Shown: piece by piece, positions 17,341-26,190 of the stretch | Numbering within the stretch: the stretch's first letter is position 1 | Layout: each line of letters starts with the position of its first letter | Origin: a bacterium | GTDB lineage: Bacteria > Bacteroidota > Bacteroidia > B-17B0 > Aurantibacillaceae | NCBI GenBank assembly: GCA_029945625.1 | Contig: JAQSCW010000002.1 | Location: forward strand, 62,001-126,000 | Length of the DNA: 64,000 bases | Direction: 5' to 3' | The notes under the pieces: model-generated | The model's database searches: none | Told to the model about the DNA's origin: nothing | What the model saw: only the letters and a program-made list of their open reading frames with translations | Position numbers and translations under genes: made by a program

Positions 17341-17940
17341 ATGTCTATTCAATTGTTAAACGATAATGAGTTGGTACAACTCTATATTGGCGGAAATGAA
17401 GATTCCCTAGCCGTATTGGTTCAACGTCACAAGAGAAAAATCTTCTCGTCGATTATTATGGTCGTAAAAGACCATCAACTTGCTGAGGACGTGTTTCAGG
17501 ACACCTTTTTTAAGGTGATTCACACCCTTAAACGCGGGCAGTATAGCGAGGAAGGCAAATTCCTACCTTGGGTGATCCGGATCGCCAGAAATCTCATTAT
17601 CGATCATTTCCGTCGTGTTAAAAAAATGCCTCCCATGCCGGTATATGTGAATGACGAGGGCGAAGAGGTAAGTGTGTTCAGTAAACTGGCTGCCGATAAC
17701 GACATTCAACGTCGGGAGGAGGACAGCAAATTCAGAAAGAGCATCCGACACCTGATTAGTGAGTTACCCAACGATCAACGCGAGGTGGTTCTTATGCGTA
17801 TGTATTACGACATGAGTTTCAAGGAAATAGCCGAATTTACCAATGTATCCATTAATACCGCGCTGGGCCGTATGCGCTACGCCCTTTTTAATTTAAAAAA
17901 GATGATCGAAGAGCGTAAACTCGAGGTAGTGCTGCGCTGA
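17341..17940 (+). CDS. ECF-type RNA polymerase sigma factor
   Basis: The 199-residue protein has region 2 (about 20-90, with LAEDVFQDTFFKVI and FLPWVIRIARNLIIDHFRR) and region 4 (about 135-190, with ISELPNDQREVVLMRMYYDMSFKEIA and a helix-turn-helix VSINTALGRMRYAL). There is no region 1 or 3, so it is a group 4 (ECF) sigma factor. No anti-sigma or FecR-like gene lies next to it, so its control is not evident here. The long DEGEEVSVFSKLAADND linker between the domains is acidic. It lies about 200 nt downstream of ffs on the same strand. Confidence 0.92.
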   Translation: MSIQLLNDNELVQLYIGGNEDSLAVLVQRHKRKIFSSIIMVVKDHQLAEDVFQDTFFKVIHTLKRGQYSEEGKFLPWVIRIARNLIIDHFRRVKKMPPMPVYVNDEGEEVSVFSKLAADNDIQRREEDSKFRKSIRHLISELPNDQREVVLMRMYYDMSFKEIAEFTNVSINTALGRMRYALFNLKKMIEERKLEVVLR

Positions 17941-18457
17941 TCTCGTTTTTCTTTCTAAACTTCTTGTATCACCTACCCGCCAAGCTTGGGGTCAGGCTGC
18001 TTCATTGCCATGAGACCGCCATTCGCGCAATCAGTATTTCGCTCGCACACATGCTCGCTCAAAAACCCACCGGGTTTTTGCCGTCCTTCACGCGGCAACT
18101 GGCCTATTATCACTCATAACATCCTCTTTGAAAAACAAATTGAATTCTTGATGGAAGCTATCATGCTAAAAATCTTTTTTCATCTTATCTCTGCAAAAAT
18201 ACCGTTTGATTCCAAACATTACCAAAACCGGGATCTTCCTTGCCCCTAAGGGTGTCGTAAAACGCGACTTGCAAAGGATTTAACCAACATTTTTACCTAA
18301 ACCGTAGTTTTTAACAAAATGGCTTGAAATTCCTATTTTAATAGGAATAAGCTAATTTGTTTTTTAATTTTGCCAACCAATTTTTCATACTAATGCCAGT
18401 TCTCAAAAATTAGCAGTTAGAGTATGAAGCAGCTCTCGAAACAAAAAATAAAAAGCT
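17941..18457. other. 517-nt intergenic region with a GC-rich structured segment
   Basis: No convincing gene is present. Positions 17976-18110 are distinctly GC-richer than the surroundings and hold two adjacent hairpins: AAAAACCC/GGGTTTTT (18061-18079) and TTGCCG/CGGCAA (about 18078-18098). An 87-codon open frame here has an unnatural Pro/Cys/Arg composition and is rejected. Near the end is the etfB -7 box. Confidence 0.5.
18365..18372 (+). promoter_or_regulatory. -7 box likely serving etfB-etfA
   Basis: TAATTTTG fits TAnnTTTG and lies 85 nt before the etfB ATG, which would give a long leader. No clear -33 element. Confidence 0.35.
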
Positions 18458-19201
18458 ATGAAGATACTAGTTGCCATTAGCAATGTACCGGACACCACCA
18501 CAAAAATTCAGTTTACCGAAGGGGGTGCAAAATTTAATCCGGCAGGAGTCACCTTTATTATCAATCCATACGACGAATGGTATGCCTTGGTTCGTGCTCT
18601 CGAATTAAAGGAAGCCAACCTAGCTGAAAAAATAACCCTTATTCACGTAGGACTTGCCGACAGCGATGCCACCATTAGAAAAGGTCTAGCACTTGGAGCT
18701 GATGACGCAGTTCGCGTTGATGCCGAGGGTCCTGACGCGCTTTTTGTGGCTGAAGAAATAGCCAACTATGCCAAAGCAAATGGATACGATTTGATTCTGA
18801 CCGGGAAAGAAACCATTAGCTATAACGGTGCATCGGTGGGTGGTATGGTGGCAGGGTTGATGGATCTTCCTTTTGTTTCAATGGCCACTACACTTGAAGT
18901 AGCGGGAAGTATTACCACTGTTTCTCAGGATATAGATGGCGGATCACAGATTGTAGAATGCGCGCTTCCTCTGGTAATTAGTTGCGCAAAAGGTATGGCC
19001 GAACAACGAATTCCCAATATGAGAGGAATTATGGCAGCCCGCACCAAACCATTAACCGTTGTGGCTTCAACGGCATCGGCAAGTACCACCACCGTAAAAT
19101 CATTTACCCTGAGCCCCGGTCGTACTACCTGTAAGATGATTAGCGAAGACAATATTGATGAATTGGTTCATCTACTGCATACCGAGGCAAAGGTCATTTA
19201 A
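18458..19201 (+). CDS. etfB: Electron transfer flavoprotein subunit beta
   Basis: A 247-residue beta subunit of ETF, which accepts electrons from acyl-CoA and other dehydrogenases and passes them to the respiratory chain. The N-terminus MKILVAISNVPDT, the segment GLALGADDAVRV and the conserved DLILTGKETISYNGASVGGMVAGLMDLPFVS identify the domain that binds AMP and contacts partners. Length is usual. etfA follows after 47 nt on the same strand. No acyl-CoA dehydrogenase or ETF:quinone oxidoreductase is in the window. Confidence 0.94.
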   Translation: MKILVAISNVPDTTTKIQFTEGGAKFNPAGVTFIINPYDEWYALVRALELKEANLAEKITLIHVGLADSDATIRKGLALGADDAVRVDAEGPDALFVAEEIANYAKANGYDLILTGKETISYNGASVGGMVAGLMDLPFVSMATTLEVAGSITTVSQDIDGGSQIVECALPLVISCAKGMAEQRIPNMRGIMAARTKPLTVVASTASASTTTVKSFTLSPGRTTCKMISEDNIDELVHLLHTEAKVI

Positions 19202-19248
19202 GTAGAACACACCGAGAAATTGAAAATATAAATTCAAGAAATTAAACT

Positions 19249-20229
19249 ATGTCAGTTCTAGTATATACCGAAATAAATAAGGGTCGCGTAAAGAAAGCTT
19301 CTCTTGAATGTATTAATTATGCTGTAAAGATTGCAGAACTTACGGGCACTACCGTAACGGCCTTTGTAAATAATGCCGACGCAGCACAGTTTGAAGAGAT
19401 CGGCAAAGCCGGGGCTTCAAAGATTCTGTCGGCAAAAAATGCCACCCTCAGTTCTGATCATTTATTGATCTCAGCGGCTCTGGAGCAAGCGGCCAAAGCC
19501 GAAGGAACAAAGGTAATTGTGTTTGCGTTCGACCTGATAGGCAAAGCCGTGGCGCCACGTTTATCGGCCAAATTAAAGGCTGGTTTGGTGGCTGGCGCAG
19601 TGGATTACCCTACATTATCCGGCACTCATCTCGACGTGAAAAAAAATGTATTCTCTGGAAAAGCGACTGCCATTTATACAATTAATAGTGATATAAAGAT
19701 CATCTCCCTCATCCCAAATAGTTTTCCTGTAAAATTGGGTGATACTAAAGCTACAGTGAGTGATTTTATTCTCGACAGTTCTGCCCAGGCGTCACGCATT
19801 ACCATTAAAGAAGTGAATGCGATTTCATCGGGTACTTCCGTTCCCCTTCCTGAGGCCGAGTTAGTGGTGAGTGCCGGAAGAGGTTTAAAAGGGCCTGAGA
19901 ACTGGAACATCATTGAAGAACTTGCGGCTGCAATTGGCGCCACTACGGCCTGCTCTCGTCCGGTTGCCGATCTGCACTGGCGACCGCACCACGAACATGT
20001 GGGCCAAACAGGATTAGCCATCCGACCCAATTTATACATAGCCATTGGCATTTCGGGCGCTATACAGCATTTGGCGGGAGTTAACGGCAGCAAGACCATT
20101 GTGGTGATCAATAATGATAAGGAGGCTCCCTTCTTTAAGTCGGCCGATTACGGCATTATTGGCGACGCATTTACGGTGGTTCCCAAATTAACGGAGGCCA
20201 TAAAAAAATTCAAATCAAACCAAAATTAA
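19249..20229 (+). CDS. etfA: Electron transfer flavoprotein subunit alpha
   Basis: A 326-residue alpha subunit. The N-terminal domain (about 1-190) is followed by the C-terminal FAD-binding domain with VVSAGRGLKG (about 205), the site CSRPVADLHWRPHHEHVGQTG (about 243-263) and the closing NLYIAIGISGAIQHLAGVNGSKTIVVINND, typical of ETF-alpha. It forms the heterodimer with the upstream beta subunit and holds FAD. Length and motifs are complete. The downstream nuclease gene starts 33 nt later and may be co-transcribed. Confidence 0.94.
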   Translation: MSVLVYTEINKGRVKKASLECINYAVKIAELTGTTVTAFVNNADAAQFEEIGKAGASKILSAKNATLSSDHLLISAALEQAAKAEGTKVIVFAFDLIGKAVAPRLSAKLKAGLVAGAVDYPTLSGTHLDVKKNVFSGKATAIYTINSDIKIISLIPNSFPVKLGDTKATVSDFILDSSAQASRITIKEVNAISSGTSVPLPEAELVVSAGRGLKGPENWNIIEELAAAIGATTACSRPVADLHWRPHHEHVGQTGLAIRPNLYIAIGISGAIQHLAGVNGSKTIVVINNDKEAPFFKSADYGIIGDAFTVVPKLTEAIKKFKSNQN

Positions 20230-20262
20230 AACAATTATTTTTCTTAAATTAGAATTCAGTTA

Positions 20263-20874
20263 ATGAAGAAGGTAAGGTTAGAAATTGTTGGTTTATCGTA
20301 CAGTCAGACTCAAAGTGGAGCCTATGCGCTTGTACTTGGTGAAAGTTCAGGCTCACGCCGCTTGCCCATTATTATTGGGGGTTTTGAAGCACAAGCCATT
20401 GCCATTGAACTCGAAAAAATGAGTCCCAGCAGACCTTTAACGCACGACCTTTTTAAATCTTTCGCCCAAACGTTTGATGTTACCATTACAGAGGTGCTAA
20501 TATACAATCTTGTTGAAGGGATTTTTTACGCGAAACTTATTTGCAGCGACGGAACCCGGGAAGTGGAAATTGATGCCCGTACCAGTGATGCCATTGCGCT
20601 GGCGGTACGATTTGGATGTGAAATTTACACCTATGAATTTATTTTAAAAAGCGCCGGCATAGTATTGGATGATGATGCCGATGTAAGCGCCATTTCGGAA
20701 GCACCAACGGGTGTTGTTGAAACAAAGTCGGGCACAAAACAACTGGATAGCGATGAATACAAAGGGAAAAGCAGTGAGGAATTAAAAAATATGCTTCAAA
20801 CTGCACTCGATGAGGAAAAATACGAAATGGCCTCCAAGATTAGAGACGAGCTCAACCAGCGAAAAAAGTCCTAA
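20263..20874 (+). CDS. Bifunctional nuclease (DUF151) with C-terminal UVR motif
   Basis: Of 203 residues, the first about 135 form a BFN/DUF151 domain: LPIIIGGFEAQAIAIEL, RPLTHDLFKSF and EIDARTSDAIALAVRFGCEIY are the conserved blocks. A UVR-like helical hairpin closes the protein (about 165-200: LKNMLQTALDEEKYEMASKIRDELN), as in UvrB/UvrC and ClpC contact motifs. Plant BFN proteins cut DNA and RNA; the bacterial role is not settled. This two-domain form is common in Bacteroidota. A strong terminator follows, so it probably ends the etf transcript. Confidence 0.88.
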   Translation: MKKVRLEIVGLSYSQTQSGAYALVLGESSGSRRLPIIIGGFEAQAIAIELEKMSPSRPLTHDLFKSFAQTFDVTITEVLIYNLVEGIFYAKLICSDGTREVEIDARTSDAIALAVRFGCEIYTYEFILKSAGIVLDDDADVSAISEAPTGVVETKSGTKQLDSDEYKGKSSEELKNMLQTALDEEKYEMASKIRDELNQRKKS

Positions 20875-20875
20875 A

Positions 20876-20906
20876 AAAAACCTCTAATTTTTGATTAGAG
20901 GTTTTT
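20876..20906. terminator. Bidirectional intrinsic terminator
   Basis: CCTCTAAT (20881-20888) pairs with ATTAGAGG (20894-20901), with A-run and T-run flanks. It sits between the convergent nuclease gene and the repeat-bearing secreted protein gene. Confidence 0.85.
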
Positions 20907-20914
20907 ATATTTAA

Positions 20915-21295
20915 TTATTCGCGTCCCTGCGGTTTCACCGCACCCGAGTTAGCAGGAGGAGTTGTTTTTTCAGAGTTTACATCTTTATTTTTAGTAGTAG
21001 GAACACCCTTTTCAGTAATAGCGTGACGACTCTTCACCGGTTGCGGATCGGTGGAAGGAGGTGTGGCTACTTCTGACCTACTTGAGTTGGGGGCTGTGCC
21101 ATCGGGATTTACAGCTTGTTGTTTTGGGTATTCTGATCCTTGACGTGGGGCAGCCTCCGTATTGGCGGAATTGGCGTTCCCTGCTTGTTCTTTCGGATAT
21201 TCGCTTCCTTGTCTTGGTGCTGCTTCTTTGGTTTGTGCTTGCGCTAAAACGCTGCAAAAAGCTACACATGAAAGAGTGTATACTATTTTTTTCAT
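20915..21295 (-). CDS. Small secreted low-complexity protein with a 15-residue repeat
   Basis: A 126-residue protein with a clear signal peptide (MKKIVYTLSCVAFCSVLAQA) and a mature part made only of small, polar, Pro-rich sequence. Two near-identical copies of EAAPRQGSEYPKxQA occupy residues 24-38 and 47-61. The rest (Ser/Thr/Pro/Asn, ending GAVKPQGRE) looks disordered. I know no family. It could be a periplasmic linker-like or stress protein; nothing in the context helps. It shares a terminator with the nuclease gene. Confidence 0.75.
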   Translation of the reverse strand: MKKIVYTLSCVAFCSVLAQAQTKEAAPRQGSEYPKEQAGNANSANTEAAPRQGSEYPKQQAVNPDGTAPNSSRSEVATPPSTDPQPVKSRHAITEKGVPTTKNKDVNSEKTTPPANSGAVKPQGRE

Positions 21296-21357
21296 GATTA
21301 ATTGGTTTGTGTAGGATAAAGATACAGAATAAAAACCGGAAAAGTAAGTAGTTCCGC

Positions 21358-22251
21358 TTAAAGTTGACTATCGAGATTTTTTAACTCGTCTACTTTTTCG
21401 AGGTACCCCAATTTTTCGTACGAAAATATCAGATTATTGAGACAGCGTTTGATGATTTCCACATTGCTGCAGGGCAAATAATACTTGGCTTCGGGTTCAA
21501 GATTGAGCTGTTTGAGAAATTGATCGATGTCTTTTTGGTTGAACATCAAACCTTTACTAAACGGATTGATGTAAAAAAGAATATTATTGGAAAGCGTCTT
21601 GTTGCTCAGGTCCATCAAATTAGCGTAATCATTCAAGTAAGCTAATACAAAGTGTTGCGGCAGATTAATGCCGTAAACCGGTATTTTTAATTCCTGACAT
21701 ACGAGTGCGTAAACAACACTGAGCATGAGAGGATTTCCTTTTTTACTCTCCAATACATTGTTGATAAAGGAGTTTTGAGGTGCATGGTAATTGGTGATGT
21801 TACCGCTGAACTGATGCACTTCAAATAAAATGTGATTGATGATTTTTACTTTTTCGAGTGCCGTGAGGTCATCGTGCAATTCCAGCCAGATGTCTTGTTT
21901 GATCTGCTGCAATTGTTTTCTTATTTTATTTTCGTCAAGATCTGGATACTGGTATCTTGCCAGCAATAGTACACCTTTCAGCAGGTCTTCAGGATCTTCG
22001 ACCGCCCATTTTTTAAGCGCCCGTTGAAGCGTTTCGAATTGAATGGTATGAATGATTGTTTCGATGCGCTTTTGCATAATAGCATCAAAACTATTTTCCC
22101 AGGCAGTTTCAAGGTGCGGGATGGCCGGCGGACCAAGACTCACAAAACGATCTTTCACCTGCACATATATTACTTCATCGGGGTCATCCAACAAGGTGAT
22201 TAAGGCAATCACTTCCTTTAAACTCATTTCGTTTTTCCGCTTTGCTGCCAT
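21358..22251 (-). CDS. SirB1/transglutaminase-like superfamily protein
   Basis: The 297-residue protein has an N-terminal HEAT-like helical part (about 1-110: LLDDPDEVIYVQVKDRFVSLG, AIPHLETAWENS) and a transglutaminase-core-2 domain (about 120-240), with NSFINNVLESKKGNPLMLSVVYALVCQELKIPVYGINLPQHFVLAY as the family block. The family (SirB1/Transglut_core2) is widespread but its reaction is not known. ATG at 22251 is chosen over the longer frame because the -7 box TATTTTTG ends 6 nt before it; the longer start would cover that box. Confidence 0.85.
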   Translation of the reverse strand: MAAKRKNEMSLKEVIALITLLDDPDEVIYVQVKDRFVSLGPPAIPHLETAWENSFDAIMQKRIETIIHTIQFETLQRALKKWAVEDPEDLLKGVLLLARYQYPDLDENKIRKQLQQIKQDIWLELHDDLTALEKVKIINHILFEVHQFSGNITNYHAPQNSFINNVLESKKGNPLMLSVVYALVCQELKIPVYGINLPQHFVLAYLNDYANLMDLSNKTLSNNILFYINPFSKGLMFNQKDIDQFLKQLNLEPEAKYYLPCSNVEIIKRCLNNLIFSYEKLGYLEKVDELKNLDSQL

Positions 22252-22257
22252 TAAGAA

Positions 22258-22265
22258 CAAAAATA
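22258..22265 (-). promoter_or_regulatory. -7 box placed 6 nt before the SirB1-like ATG
   Basis: Minus-strand TATTTTTG matches TAnnTTTG. The 6-nt gap to ATG 22251 predicts a leaderless transcript. A TTG lies 22 nt further upstream, slightly beyond the usual spacing. Confidence 0.5.
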
Positions 22266-22393
22266 TATCTAAGTGATCTGCATTTGGCAATTTTGCATTT
22301 TAATTCTTAACAAACGCCATGTTTATACCTTTGAACAATTCGCTATTCATAAAAAAGAATGCAGTGAGTAGATATCGCCTCAATGGCTCTCTT

Positions 22394-23791
22394 CTAGCGG
22401 CTTATGATCAATCGCCTCACTGTTTGATTTCCAGTTGAAAACACGGTAAGTGAATAAATCCCTTCCGGATAATTTTCAAGATCGAGGAAAAATCTCTTGT
22501 TCGTATCAGGCAGGAGTTCAGAGTTTAAGAGAACCTGGCCCATCGTGTTGGAGAGTATCAGTTTGAAGCCTCCCTGCGGAGGATTGGCAAGTTCAAGGAT
22601 GATCTTACCGCTACTAGGATTGGGTATAATGCGCAAAGAAAATTCATCCGGCTTAGAAGGAGGCAAGCCTAAGTAATTAACCGTACACTGTGTTGCCGAA
22701 CTTGCGGTGAGTAGCGAGCGGAAGGTGCCATTGGTCATTGCTGTTTGCATACGGATACTCTGATCGGGAGTAAACATAGCCATAACGGCATCATCGGTAT
22801 AATCCATAAAATTCATAAACATATCGCCGTAAACAGAGGCACATATATTTACATGAAGAGGATAAACGGGAGCGCCAAAATTCTGGCCATTGGTTCCACC
22901 ATTAGCTCCTCCTTTTTGAGGGGGTGTATCATCACAGAAGTCGCTTGCTGCGCAATCTCCCAAAGCATTACCGGAGTCGCCTCCAATGTGGCGCAAACCT
23001 AACCAGTGCCCCGTTTCATGTACCGCGCTTCGGCCTTTGTTGTATACCGAATGCAAGGTGCCCACGGTGCCAAAAGATTTTGACCAGATCCAAATTCCGT
23101 CGTTGGTCGAACCTCCAAGGCCTGTGCTAATTCCGTTGAGAGTGCTCCCACTTGGAAATGTGGCATAACCCAGGGTGAAAAGAGAGGAATTAACATCACT
23201 GATCCAAATATTAAAAAACAATTGCGGGTTCCAAATGGTGGCAGGTTTTATGGTGCCTTCCATCAGAATTTGAAAACCACTCATCGATCCCAACGCTGCA
23301 GGGTTGGCCCAGCCCTTTGACACATAGTTGACACGGTCTATCCCCGGCTCGCTCAAAGGATTTCCGAGCGGGTCAATTTGCGCGAGGCAAAACGTAATGT
23401 TTGAATTGGACACTCCCACCAGAGAGAAACCTGTTGACGCTATAGTCGCGGAATTTAGTCCCCTGCCTCCATAATCTTCATTTAGAACTTTTAGTTGCGA
23501 GTAGATTTGCGCAGCAGAGACATTTGGGTAAGTAGCGAGCGCCTCTCCTCCATGGATCACATGCACTATGACCGGAATCATAAAATTGGATGTGGTGGAT
23601 GAAGGGAAATTTTGTTGTGACTTATATTCTGCTATTTTTTGTGAGAACCAAATTTCCCATGCTGAATCGGGAGGCACAGTAGCACAATGTCTTGGAAGGA
23701 TGAGATGGGCAGGCCCTGTTCCTATACCCGGCGTTTGTGCCAGAGCTGTAAAACTAAATAGAAGAGCAATCAACAGGGGTTTTAATTTCAT
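22394..23791 (-). CDS. Secreted M43-type zinc metalloprotease with T9SS type A sorting domain
   Basis: The 465-residue protein has a signal peptide (KPLLIALLFSFTALAQ) and a metzincin catalytic domain with HETGHWLGLRH (about 258-268) and the Met-turn MNFMDYTDD (about 326-334). Cys residues between (GDCAASDFCDD, VNICASVYGD) match the pappalysin (M43) pattern. The last 75 residues form a type A sorting domain: IIPNPSSGKIILEL opens it and YPEGIYSLTVFSTGNQTVRRLIISR closes it. It should be exported by Sec, moved across the outer membrane by T9SS and act at the cell surface or outside. The start at 23791 (MKLKPLL) gives the best signal peptide. Confidence 0.9.
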   Translation of the reverse strand: MKLKPLLIALLFSFTALAQTPGIGTGPAHLILPRHCATVPPDSAWEIWFSQKIAEYKSQQNFPSSTTSNFMIPVIVHVIHGGEALATYPNVSAAQIYSQLKVLNEDYGGRGLNSATIASTGFSLVGVSNSNITFCLAQIDPLGNPLSEPGIDRVNYVSKGWANPAALGSMSGFQILMEGTIKPATIWNPQLFFNIWISDVNSSLFTLGYATFPSGSTLNGISTGLGGSTNDGIWIWSKSFGTVGTLHSVYNKGRSAVHETGHWLGLRHIGGDSGNALGDCAASDFCDDTPPQKGGANGGTNGQNFGAPVYPLHVNICASVYGDMFMNFMDYTDDAVMAMFTPDQSIRMQTAMTNGTFRSLLTASSATQCTVNYLGLPPSKPDEFSLRIIPNPSSGKIILELANPPQGGFKLILSNTMGQVLLNSELLPDTNKRFFLDLENYPEGIYSLTVFSTGNQTVRRLIISR

Positions 23792-23990
23792 TTCAGGTAG
23801 GACAAGCATTGAAACAGAGATCGTTTTCTACCCTCTAAGGTACAAATTTATGAGCCATTCACAAGTTAATTCCGGAGCCCGGCCTTATGAAAATGACAAA
23901 CATCACTTTTTTTTGTGGTGTTTTTTTAAAAGTGTTCCAAATTGGCTGCAATGGCTTTGATTTGAGAAGAAATAGGTAAAATGTGCTGTT

Positions 23991-24137
23991 TAGTTTCTGT
24001 ATCCTTTTTAACCACAAAGTTTTATACTGAGGGCATAGAGAAGAACAAAAATCGCCATGTGTTCTTTTGTTTCTGTTTCCTTTCTGTATTTATAAATAGG
24101 AAATCATTCTTTTTTTCTTCAAACCTATCGGCTTTCT
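23991..24137. repeat. Dispersed intergenic repeat, copy A
   Basis: This stretch, from TAGTTTCTGT to about the TCTTCAAACCTATCGG block, resembles 58655-58815 in the same order: a TTTTAACCAC block, an AGAGAAGAACAAA block, TTTGTTTCTGTTTCC, TTTATAAATAGG and TTCTTCAAACC. No open frame covers it. It fills most of the 395-nt gap between pruA and the metalloprotease gene. It is not a transposase-bearing element. It may be an old repetitive sequence or a structured RNA; the sequence alone does not tell. Confidence 0.6.
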
Positions 24138-24186
24138 CTCGATTTGCTTAAGTCTATCTCTCCAAATATACCGATTGATCCGTGAA

Positions 24187-25818
24187 TTAGTCTGCTTGTA
24201 AAAAAGGGTATTTATAATCGAGAGGCGGCACAAAAGTTTCTTTAATGGTGCGGGGCGATACCCAGCGCAATAAATTGATTTTGGCTCCCGCTTTATCGTT
24301 TGTGCCACTTCCGCGTGCTCCGCCAAAAGGCTGCTGCCCAACTACCGCTCCGGTACATTTATCGTTGATGTAAAAATTTCCCGCTGAATTACTTAGTTTT
24401 TTTGTTGCCAATTCAACCGCGTAACGATCCTGCGCAAAAATAGCCCCGGTGAGTGCATAAATGGACGTGCTGTCGAGTACTTCCAACGTCTGCTCAAATT
24501 TGTGTTCGTCGTAAACAAATACGGTTAAAACCGGACCAAACAGCTCTTCGCACATAGTGACGTATTTTGGGTCTTTGGCCACAATAATAGTAGGTTCAAT
24601 GAAATAGCCTTTGCTTTTATCGTAGTTTCCACCGGCAATAATTTCCACGTCTTTATCTTTTTTTGCCGCGTCGATATAGGAAGCCAGTTTATCGAAACTT
24701 TTTTCATCGATCACGGCATTAATAAAATTGGTAAAATCTTCGGTTGGTCCCATTTTCATGGATTTGAGATCGGCCACTACATATTCTTTCACTTCTTTCC
24801 ACAAGTTAGAGGGAATATATGCGCGAGAGGCTGCTGAACATTTTTGTCCCTGGTACTCAAACGCTCCTCTCGAAAGTGCCGTTGCCAATGGTTTTGGATC
24901 AGCTGAGCTATGCGCCATGATGTAATCTTTTCCTCCGGTTTCGCCAACTATACGCGGATAGGAACGGTAGTTGTGGATATTAGTTCCAATGGTTTGCCAG
25001 ATGTTTTGAAACACTTCGGTACTTCCAGTAAAATGAATGCCGGCAAAATCTTTGTGGTTAAACACCACTTCGGCGGCATCGGGTCCGCTCGGATAAATTA
25101 AATTGATAACACCTGCGGGAACTCCTGCTTTTTGAAATACTTCCATGAGCACATTAGCGCTGTACACTTGAGCATTGCTGGGTTTCCACACCACCACATT
25201 GCCCATCATGGCGCAACTGCTTGGTAAGTTGCCGGCAATGGCTGTAAAATTAAAAGGAGTTAAGGCGTATATAAATCCTTCAAGGGGACGCCATTCCAAA
25301 CGATTCCAGATACCCGGCGAAGAAATGGGTTGTTCGGCGTAAATCTCGGTCATGTATTGCACATTGAACCTTAAAAAGTCGATGATTTCGCAGGCACTGT
25401 CGATTTCGGCCTGAAAGGCATTTTTGCTCTGGCCGAGCATGGTGGCTGCATTAATTTTGGCACGGTACGGACCCGCCAATAATTCGGCCGCTTTTAAAAA
25501 GATACCTGCCCTGTGCTCCCAAGCTAAATTAGCCCATTTTTCTTTCGCCGCTAAAGCCGCATCAATGGCTTGTTTCACATGGTTTTTATCACTTTTATGA
25601 AAATAACCGAGCGTGTGTTTGTGATCGTGCGGGGGTGCCATCCTCATTTTGTTTTCACTGCGTACTTCTTTTCCACCAATAAACATCGGCGCATCCAGTT
25701 CCTTGCTACGTAGTTCCTTCAGCATGGCTTGAAGCTCAATACGCTCGGGACTTCCGGGGGCATAATTTTTAATGGGTTCGTTGATGGCAACGGGTACTTT
25801 ATAAATTCCTTTTGGCAT
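24187..25818 (-). CDS. pruA: L-glutamate gamma-semialdehyde (1-pyrroline-5-carboxylate) dehydrogenase
   Basis: The 543-residue aldehyde dehydrogenase has the features of the P5C dehydrogenase type: RMAPPHDHKHTLGYFHKSD near the N-terminus, YALTPFNFTAIAGNLPSSCAMMGNVVVWKPS (NAD binding), FTGSTEVFQ, the glutamate motif VGETGGKDY and the catalytic Cys in GQKCSAASRAYIP (about residue 325). The C-terminal GQQPFGGARGSGTNDKAG is a P5CDH signature. It oxidises glutamate semialdehyde to glutamate with NAD+, the second step of proline breakdown. The proline dehydrogenase partner is not in the window, so the two are probably separate genes. Confidence 0.95.
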   Translation of the reverse strand: MPKGIYKVPVAINEPIKNYAPGSPERIELQAMLKELRSKELDAPMFIGGKEVRSENKMRMAPPHDHKHTLGYFHKSDKNHVKQAIDAALAAKEKWANLAWEHRAGIFLKAAELLAGPYRAKINAATMLGQSKNAFQAEIDSACEIIDFLRFNVQYMTEIYAEQPISSPGIWNRLEWRPLEGFIYALTPFNFTAIAGNLPSSCAMMGNVVVWKPSNAQVYSANVLMEVFQKAGVPAGVINLIYPSGPDAAEVVFNHKDFAGIHFTGSTEVFQNIWQTIGTNIHNYRSYPRIVGETGGKDYIMAHSSADPKPLATALSRGAFEYQGQKCSAASRAYIPSNLWKEVKEYVVADLKSMKMGPTEDFTNFINAVIDEKSFDKLASYIDAAKKDKDVEIIAGGNYDKSKGYFIEPTIIVAKDPKYVTMCEELFGPVLTVFVYDEHKFEQTLEVLDSTSIYALTGAIFAQDRYAVELATKKLSNSAGNFYINDKCTGAVVGQQPFGGARGSGTNDKAGAKINLLRWVSPRTIKETFVPPLDYKYPFLQAD

Positions 25819-25853
25819 AGGATGAGGTTTTTTAGAATTTGTGATTTGGGATA

Positions 25854-25861
25854 CAAAGATA
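25854..25861 (-). promoter_or_regulatory. -7 box of pruA promoter
   Basis: Minus-strand TATCTTTG, a full match to TAnnTTTG, lies 35 nt before the pruA ATG. Confidence 0.5.
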
Positions 25862-26190
25862 CATTCTTTAATTAATTGAATGAATTAGAAAATTTTATTT
25901 ATGATTTTTTTCAGTTTTATCAACCGGCCTTATGTGACGAAGGTCCCCGCCGCCATCAAGGGCTTGTAAGCTCCCGGATAAACCGGATGGGTGTTTTGAC
26001 AGGGAAACACAGAGGTGTGAGCCCAACAGTGGGAATAGGAACCAATGGTTAAAATGACACAAAATAAAGTACATTTTTAAAACTTATCAGAGCAAAAAGC
26101 CTGCACCAATCTAGACAGGATTGCACGATTGGTTGGGTAAGTAAGGGTATGTGTGAGTTTGGCGGCACCCATAACAACATTAGCAATTAC
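25862..26190. other. Non-coding gap upstream of a broken regulator gene
   Basis: No gene or repeat is recognised. A GC-richer patch (about 25920-26040) contains no long frame. It lies in the decayed region between pruA and the alcohol dehydrogenase, and may be further remnant sequence. Confidence 0.4.

Noticed and set aside
17986-18249. 87-codon plus-strand open frame after the sigma factor gene
   Set aside because: Composition (Cys/Pro/Arg-rich, then Phe/Ile-rich) is unlike a protein, it covers the double-hairpin block, and it has no family resemblance.
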